DNA from: Rutpela maculata | Taxonomy: Eukaryota; Arthropoda; Insecta; Coleoptera; Cerambycidae | Length of the DNA stretch: 64,000 nucleotides | Assembly (NCBI GenBank): GCA_936432065.2 | Contig: OW386291.2 | Coordinates: 22,049,821-22,113,820, forward strand | Direction: 5' to 3' | In this document: in pieces, positions 33,241 through 45,562 of the stretch | Layout of the letters: the number at the start of each line of letters is the position of its first letter | Numbering within the stretch: position 1 is the stretch's first letter | The notes under the pieces: model-generated | What the model was told of the DNA's origin: nothing | Database searches by the model: none | The model's input: the letters and a program-made list of their open reading frames with translations, nothing else | Made by a program: the position numbers and the translations under genes

Positions 33241-33565
33241 CGTCCGCTATATTGAATTTAGAATGACGTCACATAGTTTATCGAATTTTACTCGTCAAAA
33301 CCTTTCATTTGATACCCATATCAAGGGGGTTGTGAAGAGAAAGGCGATCTGCCATCTTGGGACGTCCGCCATATTGGATTTAGACCGATAATGGCTATAC
33401 TATGTTGCATTGTCACCGGACTTATACACGTGTGCCAAATTTCAAAGCTCTAGCTTAATTAGAACTAATCGAAATTCAGCTTGCAAGATTTGACCTAAAC
33501 TAACAAACAAACAAACAAACAAACATTGCAAGTTAAATAAAAGCTTTTTAAAAAGTGGTCTGTTC

Positions 33566-33800
33566 CCAGGGACGGGCCAGACTGGCCAGGCCTTGCACAA
33601 ATTTTTTTAGGTTTGTAGGGGGGCACAGAAATGTATATATTGTATAGTAGGTCAGGAAATAGGAATTATAATTGTAATAAAGCAAAAATGTAATATTTTC
33701 GTTAATTTAAATTATTAAAAAATCTAGGAATCCAGGGGGGCACTTGGGGGGCACAGTTCCTTGGGGGGGGGCACGTGCCCCTGCAGCCGCCCCCCTTAGT
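33566..33800. mobile_element. hAT-like MITE inside the left end of the family F element
   Basis: GTCTGTTC is duplicated exactly at 33558-33565 and 33801-33808, and the uninterrupted sequence is seen in the right arm near 36471. The ends are CCAGGGACGGGCCAG and, read inward, ACTAAGGGGGGCGGC, a poor inverted repeat. G-rich text near the right end resembles other hAT MITEs here. Non-coding, 235 bp. Confidence 0.8.
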
Positions 33801-34043
33801 GTCTGTTCCTGGAACTCCATTGTATTTCGACGCACTGAAGACGAATCAGGTGCCCGTTTATCTTCATCACCTACCATTTTTTTGCAAATCGTGAAAATAA
33901 CCTACAGAAAACTCATGATTTAGGTTATTTTCGGGATTGGAGCTAAACGGTCACTGATTCGGCACGTCGAAATACATAGAGGTTGTCCAATGGAGTTCCA
34001 GAAACAGATCAATTTTCACTTTTTATATGCGTGTCAGTGTAAT

Positions 34044-34260
34044 GCCTGCAGTACACTCTCGCCGAGGCGTTGCGAGGGCAGGCGAGCGCGAGAGTGTACT
34101 TGCTGCTCCCGCATCGCCCCGTGTGCCCTCGCCTTGTCTCGTTAATGCACTCGCCTGCCCTCGCAACGCCTCGGCGAGAGTGTACTTGCTACGCTCACAT
34201 CGCCCCGTGCGCCCTCGCTTCGCCTCGCCTCGCCTCGCCTCGTTAACGCTCCGATTTGTG
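34044..34260. repeat. GC-rich inverted and direct repeats (CTCGCCGAGGC)
   Basis: GTACACTCTCGCCGAGGCGT and its inverted partner GCCTCGGCGAGAGTGTAC lie about 100 bp apart, with CATCGCCCCGTG repeated after each and (CGCCT)n near 34220. The same words recur at 36090-36205. This is strikingly GC-rich against the AT-rich surroundings. Arginine- and alanine-rich frames on both strands are composition artefacts. Confidence 0.65.
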
Positions 34261-34729
34261 TCGGTTTTTTGGCCACGAGTCAAAGAGAACACAAGCCGCG
34301 AGGCCGAGGGCACCTGGTATATTCACACTTGCTCTTGTCTGGGGGAGCTGAATTTTAGCAAAAAGGGCAATTGTTAATTAAAAATTTGTTGCAACTTGAC
34401 GAAAAAATTTGAAAATTATCGACCATAAAGATCTTCCAGATAAATTCAGAAAAAAATATTACGTCGAAACGCGACAAAATTCAAAGGCAAATTTTTACTC
34501 TAGTGCTTATCCAGTCGTTCTAATTAATCGTACTAATTAACTAATCGCTCTAATTAAGTTCTATTCAACAAAAATCAAGCATTGTGAGAACGTGAACAAA
34601 AATAAAAACTTATTTTATTTTCTCTCGTGAAAAGTGACTTTTATTTCAAACTTAACTCATATACAGGGTGTTCAAAATTCACGGGACAAAAAGTGGGTGA
34701 TAGTGCAGTGTCTTCTGTGCACGAATTAA

Positions 34730-34947
34730 TTACAGACAGACAGAAATTGGTAGCAAGATTCTTGTTTCGTTCACGGTCCGAAACAATAAAACTTTCTTTT
34801 GGCCCAATAAGGAAGATAGGCAGGAGCTGGAGTGCACTGGAATTTTGAGCAAATTAAAAGATGCACCGGTTCCAATTTCATCAAAATATTTTAAAGTTTT
34901 AAATAACGATGAAATTGACACACTTTTTAACCAAATATTCAATAAGT
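34730..34947 (+). pseudogene. Possible 3' end of an unrecognised gene, frameshifted
   Basis: One frame reads TDRQKLVARFLFRSRSETIK and LSFGPIRKIGR, then a shift of frame gives LECTGILSKLKDAPVPISSK and YFKVLNNDEIDTLFNQIFNK, ending at TAG (34947). The text looks like a conserved protein tail, but I do not recognise the family. It begins just after a lone mariner-like terminus TACAGGGTGTTCAAAATT at about 34663. It might be a captured or processed gene fragment. Confidence 0.35.
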
Positions 34948-34949
34948 AG

Positions 34950-36050
34950 TACGTAGTAGATTTTGTAACTTCATGTTTTATTTCATTTTTTTAAATAGGT
35001 ATTAAACATTACAATTTTGTTCTATTTTGTTTTCATTTGTTTATTTTCATATCAATTCGAAAGTTTATTATACTGTTAGTAATTAGGTCATTCTGATGAC
35101 GAGAGTCATTCTGTGTCATTCCGATGATGCATTGTTAACATAATTTTTGTACTACATTACACAAAAAAACGTTTGGAAACCATACTTCTTGAAGAAAAAT
35201 TAAGTAAACCTAACCTGAGAAACCTAAAATCTGGTGCCCTAAAACATCATACATTGTTTAGAAGCATTTATAAGGCTAATTTGCTTATTAATTTATTAAT
35301 TTTATTTAAAAATATGGTCTGGCTGGGTTATTAGGCTACAGATGAGGGGGTTGATTGCCGTTCTGCAAAGATTACCTCATAATTAACATATTCTGAGAAT
35401 TTTATCGATTTGGATTTCTGGAATAATATTGTGACAAATATTTTTTTATAGTCAAGGGAATATTTTGATGTCCATTTCATGTAATTTCCTTTATGGGCAT
35501 TTTTCATATGCTTAACCGGCTACATCTTTTATTCATTCAGGCATGTTTCATTGTTATACAGTGTGGTAAATAATAATAATTAAAATCACATTTAAATTTT
35601 CAACACTCACTATTTCGATGAATTGTTTTCATCCACTATCTTCTTGGTTTCCAAGGATTTTCAATTTTATATTTTTTGTATATATGCACATAATTAAAAT
35701 ATGCAAACGCACAATAAGCTGCAGCAGCGGCAATTTCATCAACGTCCATGTCGTTATTAGAAAGTATTATTTTCAACATAATTTTTTTCTGTAAAATGCT
35801 AGGAATCATGTCATGTAATTCAACACTTCGTCAGTATTAGCTAGAAGAGTAGTTGTTTTGATTGATTCTCCAATAATGTTTTTAAATATTTACCTAATTA
35901 GTATATTAGCGTGCCCAGATTAGGGCAACAATATACAGAAAGTAGGTAATTTCGTAATAAATAAAAAAGTGTAAGTTGTGATTTGCTTAATACCTAAATA
36001 ATATTTTCCAATCATGATAAAAGCAAATAAATAAAATTAATTAATTGTAA
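34950..36050. other. AT-rich DNA inside the family F element, nothing recognised
   Basis: No coding frame, tandem repeat or paired termini seen. Confidence 0.4.
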
Positions 36051-36214
36051 AACTATCCATGTCTTGCATTCACATTACTAAAAACAGAGACATTCGTCGA
36101 GCGGTCTCGGCGAGAGTGTACACATCGCCCTCGTGCTTCCTGGTCCCTTGGTAAATGTCTCGCCGAGACATTCGCCGAGCGGTCTCGGCGAGAGTGTACT
36201 GCAGGCATAATATA

Positions 36215-36486
36215 TTTGCATACGCGGGTTTCTAGAAAATGGCGGAGGATCCGGGGATATTCAAATATTACACAGACACACACACAGAAAAAAATTGTCT
36301 GCTTCTGAGACTTCATTAGGCAACCTCTATGTATTTCGACGTGCTGAATATGAATCAGGTGTCCGTTTAGCTCCATCACCCACCAATTTTTAGTAAATCT
36401 CGAAAATAACCTAAATCATGAGTTTTTTTATTGATTCGTCTTCAGCACGTCGAAATACATAGGAGTTCCAGAACAGACCACTTTTT
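36215..36486. repeat. Foldback family F, copy in the right arm
   Basis: Contains TATTTCGACGTGCTGAATAT and, inverted, TTCAGCACGTCGAAATACAT around a CTCGAAAATAACCTAAATC spacer, preceded by (AC)n at about 36276-36286. It matches the copies at 26.7 and 33.8 kb. Confidence 0.65.
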
Positions 36487-37480
36487 TATTTTGTGGAGCT
36501 ATGAATTAAAGTATATTTGAAGTAGAGTGGTTAAACATTACAAAAATGTAATGACATTTATCTAGAAATTGGTAAAAAAATAGGAATATCAAATATGGAT
36601 TTGCTGAAAAGGTAAGGAAGGTATCGGTTAGGTAACTAACAAACGAATTACCACGAAAATAAGCACAATTAAATAATCAACTTTATATGTTTCCAAGGTT
36701 TTTGGTAAGATTTGTTGATATTTAAATTAGGTACCCAATTGGGTACCCGGTAAAAAAAAATAATGTATTTCTAATTAATTAAACTCTTATTTGATGTTGT
36801 GTAATAATAATAATTAATCATTTCTCCAGTGACATCACAAAGGAAGAGCGTATTGTTTGACCCCAACATTCCAACAATAAATGATAGTAAAGCAAAATCA
36901 TAATATTATAGAGTTGTATAGTGTGATTTCCAGTCAAATGTTAATTCCAATTTCAACACGGTCGGAGAAAATTACAAGTCGGTGTTTACCAAGTTTGTGT
37001 AAATTACACATTTATACAATATTTTTCTTACTAAATGAATCTAAATTCAAACAATACGAAACATATTTATTTTAATGAGTGTTTTTCTATTTGTAACTAA
37101 TTACCTATTGATTTGAGCAAATCAGTCATTTAATTTACAATGTTAGTAAATTTAGAAAAACAAGTATTTATATGATAATATAAGATACCCAAACTTTTCA
37201 TTATTTGTTTAAAAGTATTGGGCAATAAGTCTCAACTTCTATCATCGATATACCACACTAGGGAAATACCTACTATTCAATATAAATAATATGTTTGAAT
37301 CACTATTAACTTGCCTTTTTGAAAACCCATTTATAACTTGTGCTCTGTAGTTTTTAGTATTGTCTTTGTAATATACCTGATTTAATTTATTCAAATAATT
37401 ATATTATGAGCAAACAAAAAGTATTCATTGAGTAGAGATAGTATATTATTTTATCAGGAGTAAAAGTAATACTTTTGTGA
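36487..37480. other. AT-rich DNA, nothing recognised
   Basis: No gene or paired repeat seen. Confidence 0.4.
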
Positions 37481-37484
37481 TGAG

Positions 37485-38166
37485 TCTATAGGTTAAATAA
37501 CTCCAAAGCCAAAAGTCGACAGGGGTTATATCGGGAGATCTAGCTGGCCACAAAACAGGACCATTATTTCCTAAAAATCAAACAATATCTAAACTACTTT
37601 GTTGTTAATTTATGACCGTTAGCTAAATTAATTGTTAGTTATCAATTTAGTTAACTTAGCTAGACACTGATAAACTAGTCCTGAGTGATATATACCTATC
37701 CAATCCTCCCCAAATTGAGCATTTAAATAATTTTATGTTTCATTTGACGTATGACCTGGGGCGCCATCGTGTTGGTAAATTATCTAACAGGCATATTCTC
37801 TACAAAGGGTTCTATTTCTTGTCGTAGAAGGTTAATAAAATTTTCGGTATTCAAATTATCGTGAAAAAAATGAGAATCTATTATTTGGTATCCAATAAAA
37901 CCGCACCAAATCGTCCTTGACGATTAACTGTAGTGGTTACGTGCGGATTTTCATGAGCCCAATGGTGGTTATTATGCAGATTAAAAACTTTGACACTGCT
38001 TATATGGGCCTCGTCTGTCCATATAATTGTTCCTTCAAATCCTGGCACTTCATTGCACTGACGCAAAAACCACTGGCAAAAATCGAGACGCTTTTGAAAG
38101 TAGTTTGGGTATAGATGGTGAATGGTGACTAATTCTAATTTTGTAGGGTTTGAATTAAAAAACAAC
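37485..38166 (-). pseudogene. Decayed mariner-like transposase, copy 1 (catalytic half)
   Basis: Minus-strand text reads LELVTIHHLYPNYFQKRLDF, CQWFLRQCNEVPGFEG, TIIWTDEAHISSVKVFN and HNNHHWAHENPH, then further down WPARSPDITPVDFWLW near 37490-37550. TIIWTDEAH and W.ARSPD.TPVDF are catalytic blocks of Tc1/mariner-superfamily (DDE_3) enzymes. Stops interrupt the stretch between them. The N-terminal half is missing: at about 38166 the satellite array begins directly. A second copy lies at 46.2-47.5 kb. Confidence 0.8.
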
Positions 38167-41100
38167 AAAATTTTTTCGTTGTGAGACTTGTGTAGCAAAT
38201 CTTGATGTGGAAATAGTGATTCCTTGGGCAGCGGATTTCTTTTTCTTGTGGCAATTTTACTTTCACATCAAGTGGAAGTATATTTTTTCTTTTTTTTTTA
38301 CTTCATCCACCCTCTTCCCCACTAACGCTGTGCCATATCGTTATATAGGATTTTGGGATAGGCGATTTCAAATATTATGTTAATAAACAAGAATTTCCAC
38401 ATAGTGGAATGTAAATATATAACATTTTTTTCGTTGTGAGATACTTGGATAAAATCTGGACGTGGAAGTAGTGATTCCTTGGGCAGCGGTTTTCTTTTTC
38501 TTGTGGCAATTTTACTTCCACATCAAGTTGAAGTATATTTTAACTTTTTTTTTTTAATTCATCCACCCTCTTCCCCACTAACGCTGTGGCATATCGTTAT
38601 ACAGGATTTTGGGATAGGCGATTTCAAATATTATGTTAATAAACAACAATTTCCACATAGTGGAATGCAAATATATAACATTTTTTTCGTTGTGAGATAC
38701 TTGGATAAAATCTGGACGTGGAAGTAGTGATTCCTTGGGCAGCGGTTTTCTTTTTCGTGTGGCAATTTTACTTCCACATCAAGTGGAAGTATATTTTAAC
38801 TTTTTTTTACTTCATCCACCCTCCCCACTAACGCTGTGGCATATCGTTATATAGGATTTTGGGATAGGCGATTTCAAATACTATGTTAATAAACAACAAT
38901 TTCCACATAGTGGAATGCAAATATATAACATTTTTTTCGTTGTGAGATACTTGGATAAAATCTGGACGTGGAAGTAGTGATTCCTTGGGCAGCGGTTTTC
39001 TTTTTCGTGTGGCAATTTTACTTCCACATCAAGTGGAAGTATATTTTAACTTTTTTTTTACTTCATCCACCCTCTTCCTCACTAACGCTGTGGCATATCG
39101 TTATATAGGATTTTGGGATAGGCGATTTCAAATATTATGTTAATAAACAACGATTTCCACATAGTGGAATGCAAATATATAACATTTTTTTCGTTGTGAG
39201 ATACTTGGATAAAATCTGGACGTGGAAATAGTGATTCCTTGGGCAGCGGTTTTCTTTTTCGTGTGGCAATTTTACTTCCACATCAAGTGGAAGTATATTT
39301 TAACTTTTTTTTTACTTCATCCACCCTCTTCCCCACTAACGCTGTGGCATATCGTTATATAGGATTTTGAGAAAGGCGATTTCAAATATTATGTTAATAA
39401 ACAACAATTTCCACATAGTGGAATGCAAATATATAACATTTTTTTCGTTGTGAGATACTTGGATAAAATCTGGACGTGGAAGTAGTGATTCCTTGGGCAG
39501 CGGTTTTCTTTTTCGTGTGGCAATTTTACTTCCACATCAAGTGGAAGTATATTTTTTCTTTTTTTTTACTTCATCCACCCTCTTCCTCACTAACGCTGTG
39601 GCATATCGTTATATAGGATTTTGGGATAGGCGATTTCAAATATTATGTTAATAAACAACGATTTCCACATAGTGGAATGCAAATATATAACATTTTTTTC
39701 GTTGTGAGATACTTGGATAAAATCTGGACGTGGAAATAGTGATTCCTTGGGCAGCGGTTTTCTTTTTCGTGTGGCAATTTTACTTCCACATCAAGTGGAA
39801 GTATATTTTAACTTTTTTTTACTTCATCCACCCTCCCCACTAACGCTGTGGCATATCGTTATATAGGATTTTGGGATAGGCGATTTCAAATACTATGTTA
39901 ATAAACAACAATTTCCACATAGTGGAATGCAAATATATAACATTTTTTTCGTTGTGAGATACTTGGATAAAATCTGGACGTGGAAGTAGTGATTCCTTGG
40001 GCAGCGGTTTTCTTTTTCGTGTGGCAATTTTACTTCCACATCAAGTGGAAGTATATTTTAACTTTTTTTTTACTTCATCCACCCTCTTCCTCACTAACGC
40101 TGTGGCATATCGTTATATAGGATTTTGGGATAGGCGATTTCAAATATTATGTTAATAAACAACGATTTCCACATAGTGGAATGCAAATATATAACATTTT
40201 TTTCGTTGTGAGATACTTGGATAAAATCTGGACGTGGAAATAGTGATTCCTTGGGCAGCGGTTTTCTTTTTCGTGTGGCAATTTTACTTCCACATCAAGT
40301 GGAAGTATATTTTAACTTTTTTTTACTTCATCCACCCTCTTCCCCACTAACGCTGTGGCATATCGTTATATAGGATTTTGAGAAAGGCGATTTCAAATAT
40401 TATGTTAATAAACAACAATTTCCACATAGTGGAATGCAAATATATAACATTTTTTTCGTTGTGAGATACTTGGATAAAATCTGGACGTGGAAGTAGTGAT
40501 TCCTTGGGCAGCGGTTTTCTTTTTCGTGTGGCAATTTTACTTCCACATCAAGTGGAAGTATATTTTAACTTTTTTTTTACTTCATCCACCCTCTTCCTCA
40601 CTAACGCTGTGGCATATCGTTATATAGGATTTTGGGATGGGCGATTTCAAATATTATGTTAATAAACAACGATTTCCACATAGTGGAATGCAAATATATA
40701 ACATTTTTTTCGTTGTGAGATACTTGGATAAAATCTGGACGTGGAAATAGTGATTCCTTGGGCAGCGGTTTTCTTTTTCGTGTGGCAATTTTACTTCCAC
40801 ATCAAGTGGAAGTATAATTTAACTTTTTTTTTACTTCATCCACCCTCTTCCCCACTAACGCTGTGGCATATCGTTATATAGGATTTTGGGATAGGCGATT
40901 TCAAATATTATGTTAATAAACAACAATTTCCACATAGTGGAATGCAAATATATAACATTTTTTTTCGTTGTGAGATACTTGGATAAAATCTGGACGTGGA
41001 AGTAGTAATTCCTTGGGCAGCGGTTTTCTTTTTCGTGTGGCAATTTTACTTCCACATCAAGTGGAAGTATATTTTAACTTTTTTTTTACTTCATCCACCC

Positions 41101-44085
41101 TCTTCCTCACTAACGCTGTGGCATATCGTTATATAGGATTTTGGGATAGGCGATTTCAAATATTATGTTAATGAACAACGATTTCCACATAGTGGAATGC
41201 AAATATATAACATTTTTTTCGTTGTGAGATACTTGGATAAAATCTGGACGTGGAAATAGTGATTCCTTGGGCAGCGGTTTTCTTTTTCGTGTGGCAATTT
41301 TACTTCCACATCAAGTGGAAGTATAATTTAACTTTTTTTTTACTTCATCCACCCTCTTCCCCACTAACGCTGTGGCATATCGTTATATAGGATTTTGGGA
41401 TAGGCGATTTCAAATATTATGTTAATAAACAACAATTTCCACATAGTGGAATGCAAATATATAACATTTTTTTTCGTTGTGAGATACTTGGATAAAATCT
41501 GGACGTGGAAGTAGTAATTCCTTGGGCAGCGGTTTTCTTTTTCGTGTGGCAATTTTACTTCCACATCAAGTGGAAGTATATTTTAACTTTTTTTTTACTT
41601 CATCCACCCTCTTCCTCACTAACGCTGTGGCATATCGTTATATAGGATTTTGGGATAGGCGATTTCAAATATTATGTTAATGAACAACGATTTCCACATA
41701 GTGGAATGCAAATATATAACATTTTTTTCGTTGTGAGATACTTGGATAAAATCTGGACGTGGAAATAGTGATTCCTTGGGCAGCGGTTTTCTTTTTCGTG
41801 TGGCAATTTTACTTCCACATCAAGTGGAAGTATATTTTTTCTTTTTTTTTTTACTTCATCCACCCTCTTCCCCACTAACGCTGTGGCATATCGTTATATA
41901 GGATTTTGAGAAAGGCGATTTCAAATATTATGTTAATAAACAACAATTTCCACATAGTGGAATGCAAATATATAACATTTTTTTCGTTGTGAGATACTTG
42001 GATAAAATCTGGACGTGGAAGTAGTGATTCCTTGGGCAGCGGTTTTCTTTTTCTTGTGGCAATTTTACTTCCACATCAAGTTGAAGTATATTTTAACTTT
42101 TTTTTTTTACTTCATCCACCCTCTTCCCCACTAACGCTGTGGCATAACGTTATATAGGATTTTGGGATAGGCGATTTCAAATATTATGTTAATAAACAAC
42201 AATTTCCACATAGTGAAATGCAAATATATAACATTTCTTTCGTTGTGAGATACTTGGATAAAATCTGGACGTGGAAGTAGTGATTTCTTGGGCAGCGGTT
42301 TTCTTTTTCTTGTGGCAATTTTACTTCCACATCAAGTGGAAGTATATTTTAATTTTTTTTTTACTTCATCCACCCTCTTCCCCACTAACGCTGTGGCATA
42401 TCGTTATATAGGATTTTGGAATAGGCGATTTCAAATATTATGTTAATAAACAACAATTTCCACATAGTGGAATGCAAATATATAACATTTTTTTCGTTGT
42501 GAGATACTTGGATAAAATCTGGACGTGGAAGTAGTGATTCATTGGGCAGCGGTTTTCTTTTTCTTGTGGCAATTTTACTTCCACATCAAGTTGAAGTATA
42601 TTTTAACTTTTTTTTTACTTCATCCACCCTCTTCCCCACTAACGCTGTGGCATATCGTTATATAGGATTTTGGGATAGGCGATTTCAAATATTATGTTAA
42701 TAAACAACAATTTCCACATAGTGGAATGCAAATATATAACATTTTTTTTCGTTGTGAGATACTTGGATAAAATCTGGACGTGGAAGTAGTAATTCCTTGG
42801 GCAGCGGTTTTCTTTTTCGCGTGGCAATTTTACTTCCACATCAAGTGGAAGTATATTTTAACTTTTTTTTTACTTCATCCACCCTCTTCCTCACTAACGC
42901 TGTGGCATATCGTTATATAGGATTTTGGGATAGGCGATTTCAAATATTATGTTAATAAACAACGATTTCCACATAGTGGAATGCAAATATATAACATTTT
43001 TTTCGTTGTGAGATACTTGGATAAAATCTGGACGTGGAAATAGTGATTCCTTGGGCAGCGGTTTTCTTTTTCGTGTGGCAATTTTACTTCCACATCAAGT
43101 GGAAGTATATTTTTTCTTTTTTTTTTTACTTCATCCACCCTCTTCCCCACTAACGCTGTGGCATATCGTTATATAGGATTTTGAGAAAGGCGATTTCAAA
43201 TATTATGTTAATAAACAACAATTTCCACATAGTGGAATGCAAATATATAACATTTTTTTCGTTGTGAGATACTTGGATAAAATCTGGACGTGGAAGTAGT
43301 GATTCCTTGGGCAGCGGTTTTCTTTTTCTTGTGGCAATTTTACTTCCACATCAAGTTGAAGTATATTTTAACTTTTTTTTTTTACTTCATCCACCCTCTT
43401 CCCCACTAACGCTGTGGCATAACGTTATATAGGATTTTGGGATAGGCGATTTCAAATATTATGTTAATAAACAACAATTTCCACATAGTGAAATGCAAAT
43501 ATATAACATTTCTTTCGTTGTGAGATACTTGGATAAAATCTGGACGTGGAAGTAGTGATTTCTTGGGCAGCGGTTTTCTTTTCCTTGTGGCAATTTTACT
43601 TCCACATCAAGTGGAAGTATATTTTAATTTTTTTTTTACTTCATCCACCCTCTTCCCCACTAACGCTGTGACATATCGTTATATAGGATTTTGGAATAGG
43701 CGATTTCAAATATTATGTTAATAAACAACAATTTCCACATAGTGGAATGCAAATATATAACATTTTTTTCGTTGTGAGATACTTGGATAAAATCTGGACG
43801 TGGAAGTAGTGATTCCTTGGGCAGCGGTTTTCTTTTTCTTGTGGCAATTTTACTTCCGCATCAAGTGGAAGTATATTTTAACTTTTTTTTACTTCATCCA
43901 CTCCCGCTATCGCTGTGGCATATCGTTATATAGGATTTTGGGATAGGCGATTTCAAATATCATGTTAATGAAGAATAATTTCCACATAGTGGAATGCAAA
44001 TATATAACATTTTTTTCGTTGTGAGAGATTTGGATAAAATCTTTACGTGGAAGTAGTGATCCCTTGGGCAGCGGTTTTTTTCCAC
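38166..44085. repeat. Satellite array, ~254 bp monomer, about 24 copies, with higher-order blocks
   Basis: GGGCAGCGG recurs 24 times from about 38227 to 44066, mean spacing 254 bp (range about 247-257). Each monomer contains two hairpin motifs, ACTTCCACATCAAGTGGAAGT and TTCCACATAGTGGAA, plus ACGTGGAAGTAG, a T run and TTCGTTGTGAGATACTTGG. Neighbouring monomers are nearly identical. Higher-order copies exist: a 5-monomer (1275 bp) block starting about 41364 is repeated from about 42639; a 2-monomer (509 bp) block recurs at 40855 and 41364; a 4-monomer (~1013 bp) spacing links shortened variants at about 38815 and 39828. Edge monomers are the most diverged. Minus-strand frames of 66-67 codons are repeat artefacts. 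Confidence 0.97.
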
Positions 44086-44535
44086 TGCTAAAGGGTTAAC
44101 GATTACCGAATACCAACGTTTTTGTTTATTACATTCCTCCTCCTCACTAACGTAAGGAAAGGCTGTGAATATCATATTTTCATATTATTAGTCTTTGCTC
44201 TTGTTGTAACAATGCAATCCATAGTTGTAAGTGATCGAAGTTTATATAGAATAATTAAGGCACAGTGAACAATGCGTCCTCGTTCGCTTTCGAGTTCGTG
44301 TGTGTACCTATCCTTATACTCAAAGATATTCTGCCAAAAAAAAAAAACAAGGAAAGAAGGCAACAAAAAATGTATAAGTAAGATAATCAGAAAAACAGTG
44401 TCATAACAAATAAAACTAGTATAAAATGTAAATATAAAATGAGCCAAAAAAATATAGACCCCACGAACCACAACTTGGATTAACATTTTTAAATATATTC
44501 ATATGATAGAGTATATTATTAGTTTAGATTAGTCG
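44086..44535. other. AT-rich DNA right of the satellite, nothing recognised
   Basis: The satellite ends after a T run at about 44089, followed by unrelated sequence. It does not continue the transposase found on the left side of the array. Confidence 0.45.
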
Positions 44536-45562
44536 ATAACCGTAAGGTATAAATTATAAATTGTGAATAACTTTTATGTTGTCTTCAATATTAGTCGTAA
44601 TAGAATAGCACTAAAAAATGTGTAAGTGGGTGATGTTTTTCACACTTTTCTTTGCTTCCTGCGGTAAGAATTTTAAAATAATATAAGAAATAGAATAAGA
44701 AAAAAATAGACGATTTTGACAGCTATGTGTGAGGTTAACAAAAAATGATGTTTCTCAAAATCAGTCTAGCAATGTTTAAATGAAGTAAGTATTATAGAAT
44801 TTTACGGTTTTATTTTTTTTTAATTTTTAGTTTAGTTTAGTTGTAGTTTTTAAGTCGGAATTGAACCATGGTTGAAATAACTGTTGTTCAATGCCAAACT
44901 GAGCAAAAATATGTAAAAATGATAGTTATAATTAGTGATCGTGAATAGAAATAGTAATTATTGCTAATTGGAATTTGTAATGTTTTACCTCATAGATGAT
45001 GTTGGCGTGAAAACCGGTTATTTGGGATCAGGAGTTTTCAAAATTGTCACATATTTGAAAATGATTCTTAAAAGTATGTATTTTTTATAATTAAGTAGCT
45101 ACAAGTCCATTAAACCATAGCCAAAATCATGGGCGCAGCCAGGGGGGAAGCCATAGGGCCCGTCCCCTCCAAGCCGTCTTCCATGAGCCAAAAAATAAAG
45201 AAGCATAATCTCTATCAGTACAAAGCAGTATCCAAATTATCCCTTGAAATAAATATTTTGTAATTAATGCAAATATTATCTAGTAGAGGAATCCACTACT
45301 CATCCTCTGGGAAGGTACTATTGGATACTAGATACTATTGGCCCCCCCAGATGAATTTTCTGGCTGCGCCACTGGCCAAAATTGTATTGAATTTAAGCTA
45401 GTTGCACCATCGAACTCAATACCAAAGTGGAACGCTCAGTCAAGCAGAGAAAGGGTCACAGAAAGAGAGTTTTGCGCACCATATATGTAAGAGTTTTATT
45501 GGAGTGTATAGACGGTTAACCTTTCCTTCCACCAATCAAATCTTGTCAGACAAGTACATGTC
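44536..45562. repeat. Dispersed repeat R, copy 1 (interrupted)
   Basis: Matches 61283-62020: TATGTTGTCTTCAATATTAG, CTTTGCTTCCTGCGGTAAG, GTGCCAAACTGAGCAAAAAT-like text and AATCTTGTCAGACAAG occur in the same order. A hAT MITE (45128-45374) interrupts this copy only. No coding frame or termini are recognised; it could be part of a large element or a segmental duplication. Confidence 0.7.
45128..45374. mobile_element. hAT MITE
   Basis: GCCAAAAT is exactly duplicated at 45120-45127 and 45375-45382. The ends are CATGGGCGCAGCCAG and, read inward, CAGTGGCGCAGCCAG. The 247 bp are non-coding, with G runs near the left end and C runs near the right. Confidence 0.9.

Larger units (their letters stand above)
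33550..36486. mobile_element. Large inverted-repeat element built on foldback family F
   Basis: The ends AAAAAGTGGTCTGTTC (33550) and its complement (36471-36486) are exact. The left arm (33801 to about 34060) and right arm (about 36165-36486) are inverted copies that each contain family F foldback text (GTATTTCGACG, AAAATAACCTA) and then a GC-rich TGCAGTACACTCTCGCCGAG segment. The 34.4-36.0 kb centre is AT-rich and mostly featureless. The enzyme class is unknown. Confidence 0.6.

Noticed and set aside
32713..33391. Overlapping Gly/Lys/Glu-rich and Pro/Ser/His-rich frames on both strands
   Set aside because: Artefacts of the CTTCCCAC polypyrimidine repeat.
34023..34377. Arginine/alanine-rich frames on both strands
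   Set aside because: Produced by the GC-rich CTCGCCGAGGC repeats; no domain.
38160..38230. Idea that the satellite monomer derives from the transposase (LLHKSHNEKIL read-through)
   Set aside because: The second transposase copy (46.9-47.4 kb) shows different sequence at this point, so the text is satellite translated by chance in the same frame.
40855..43150. Repeated 66-67 codon minus-strand frames in the satellite (MEVKLPHEKENRCPR...)
   Set aside because: They are the 254 bp monomer read in one frame; other monomers have stops and there is no start context or domain.
38166..44085. CRISPR array
   Set aside because: The unit is 254 bp with no spacer/repeat alternation, and the context is eukaryotic.
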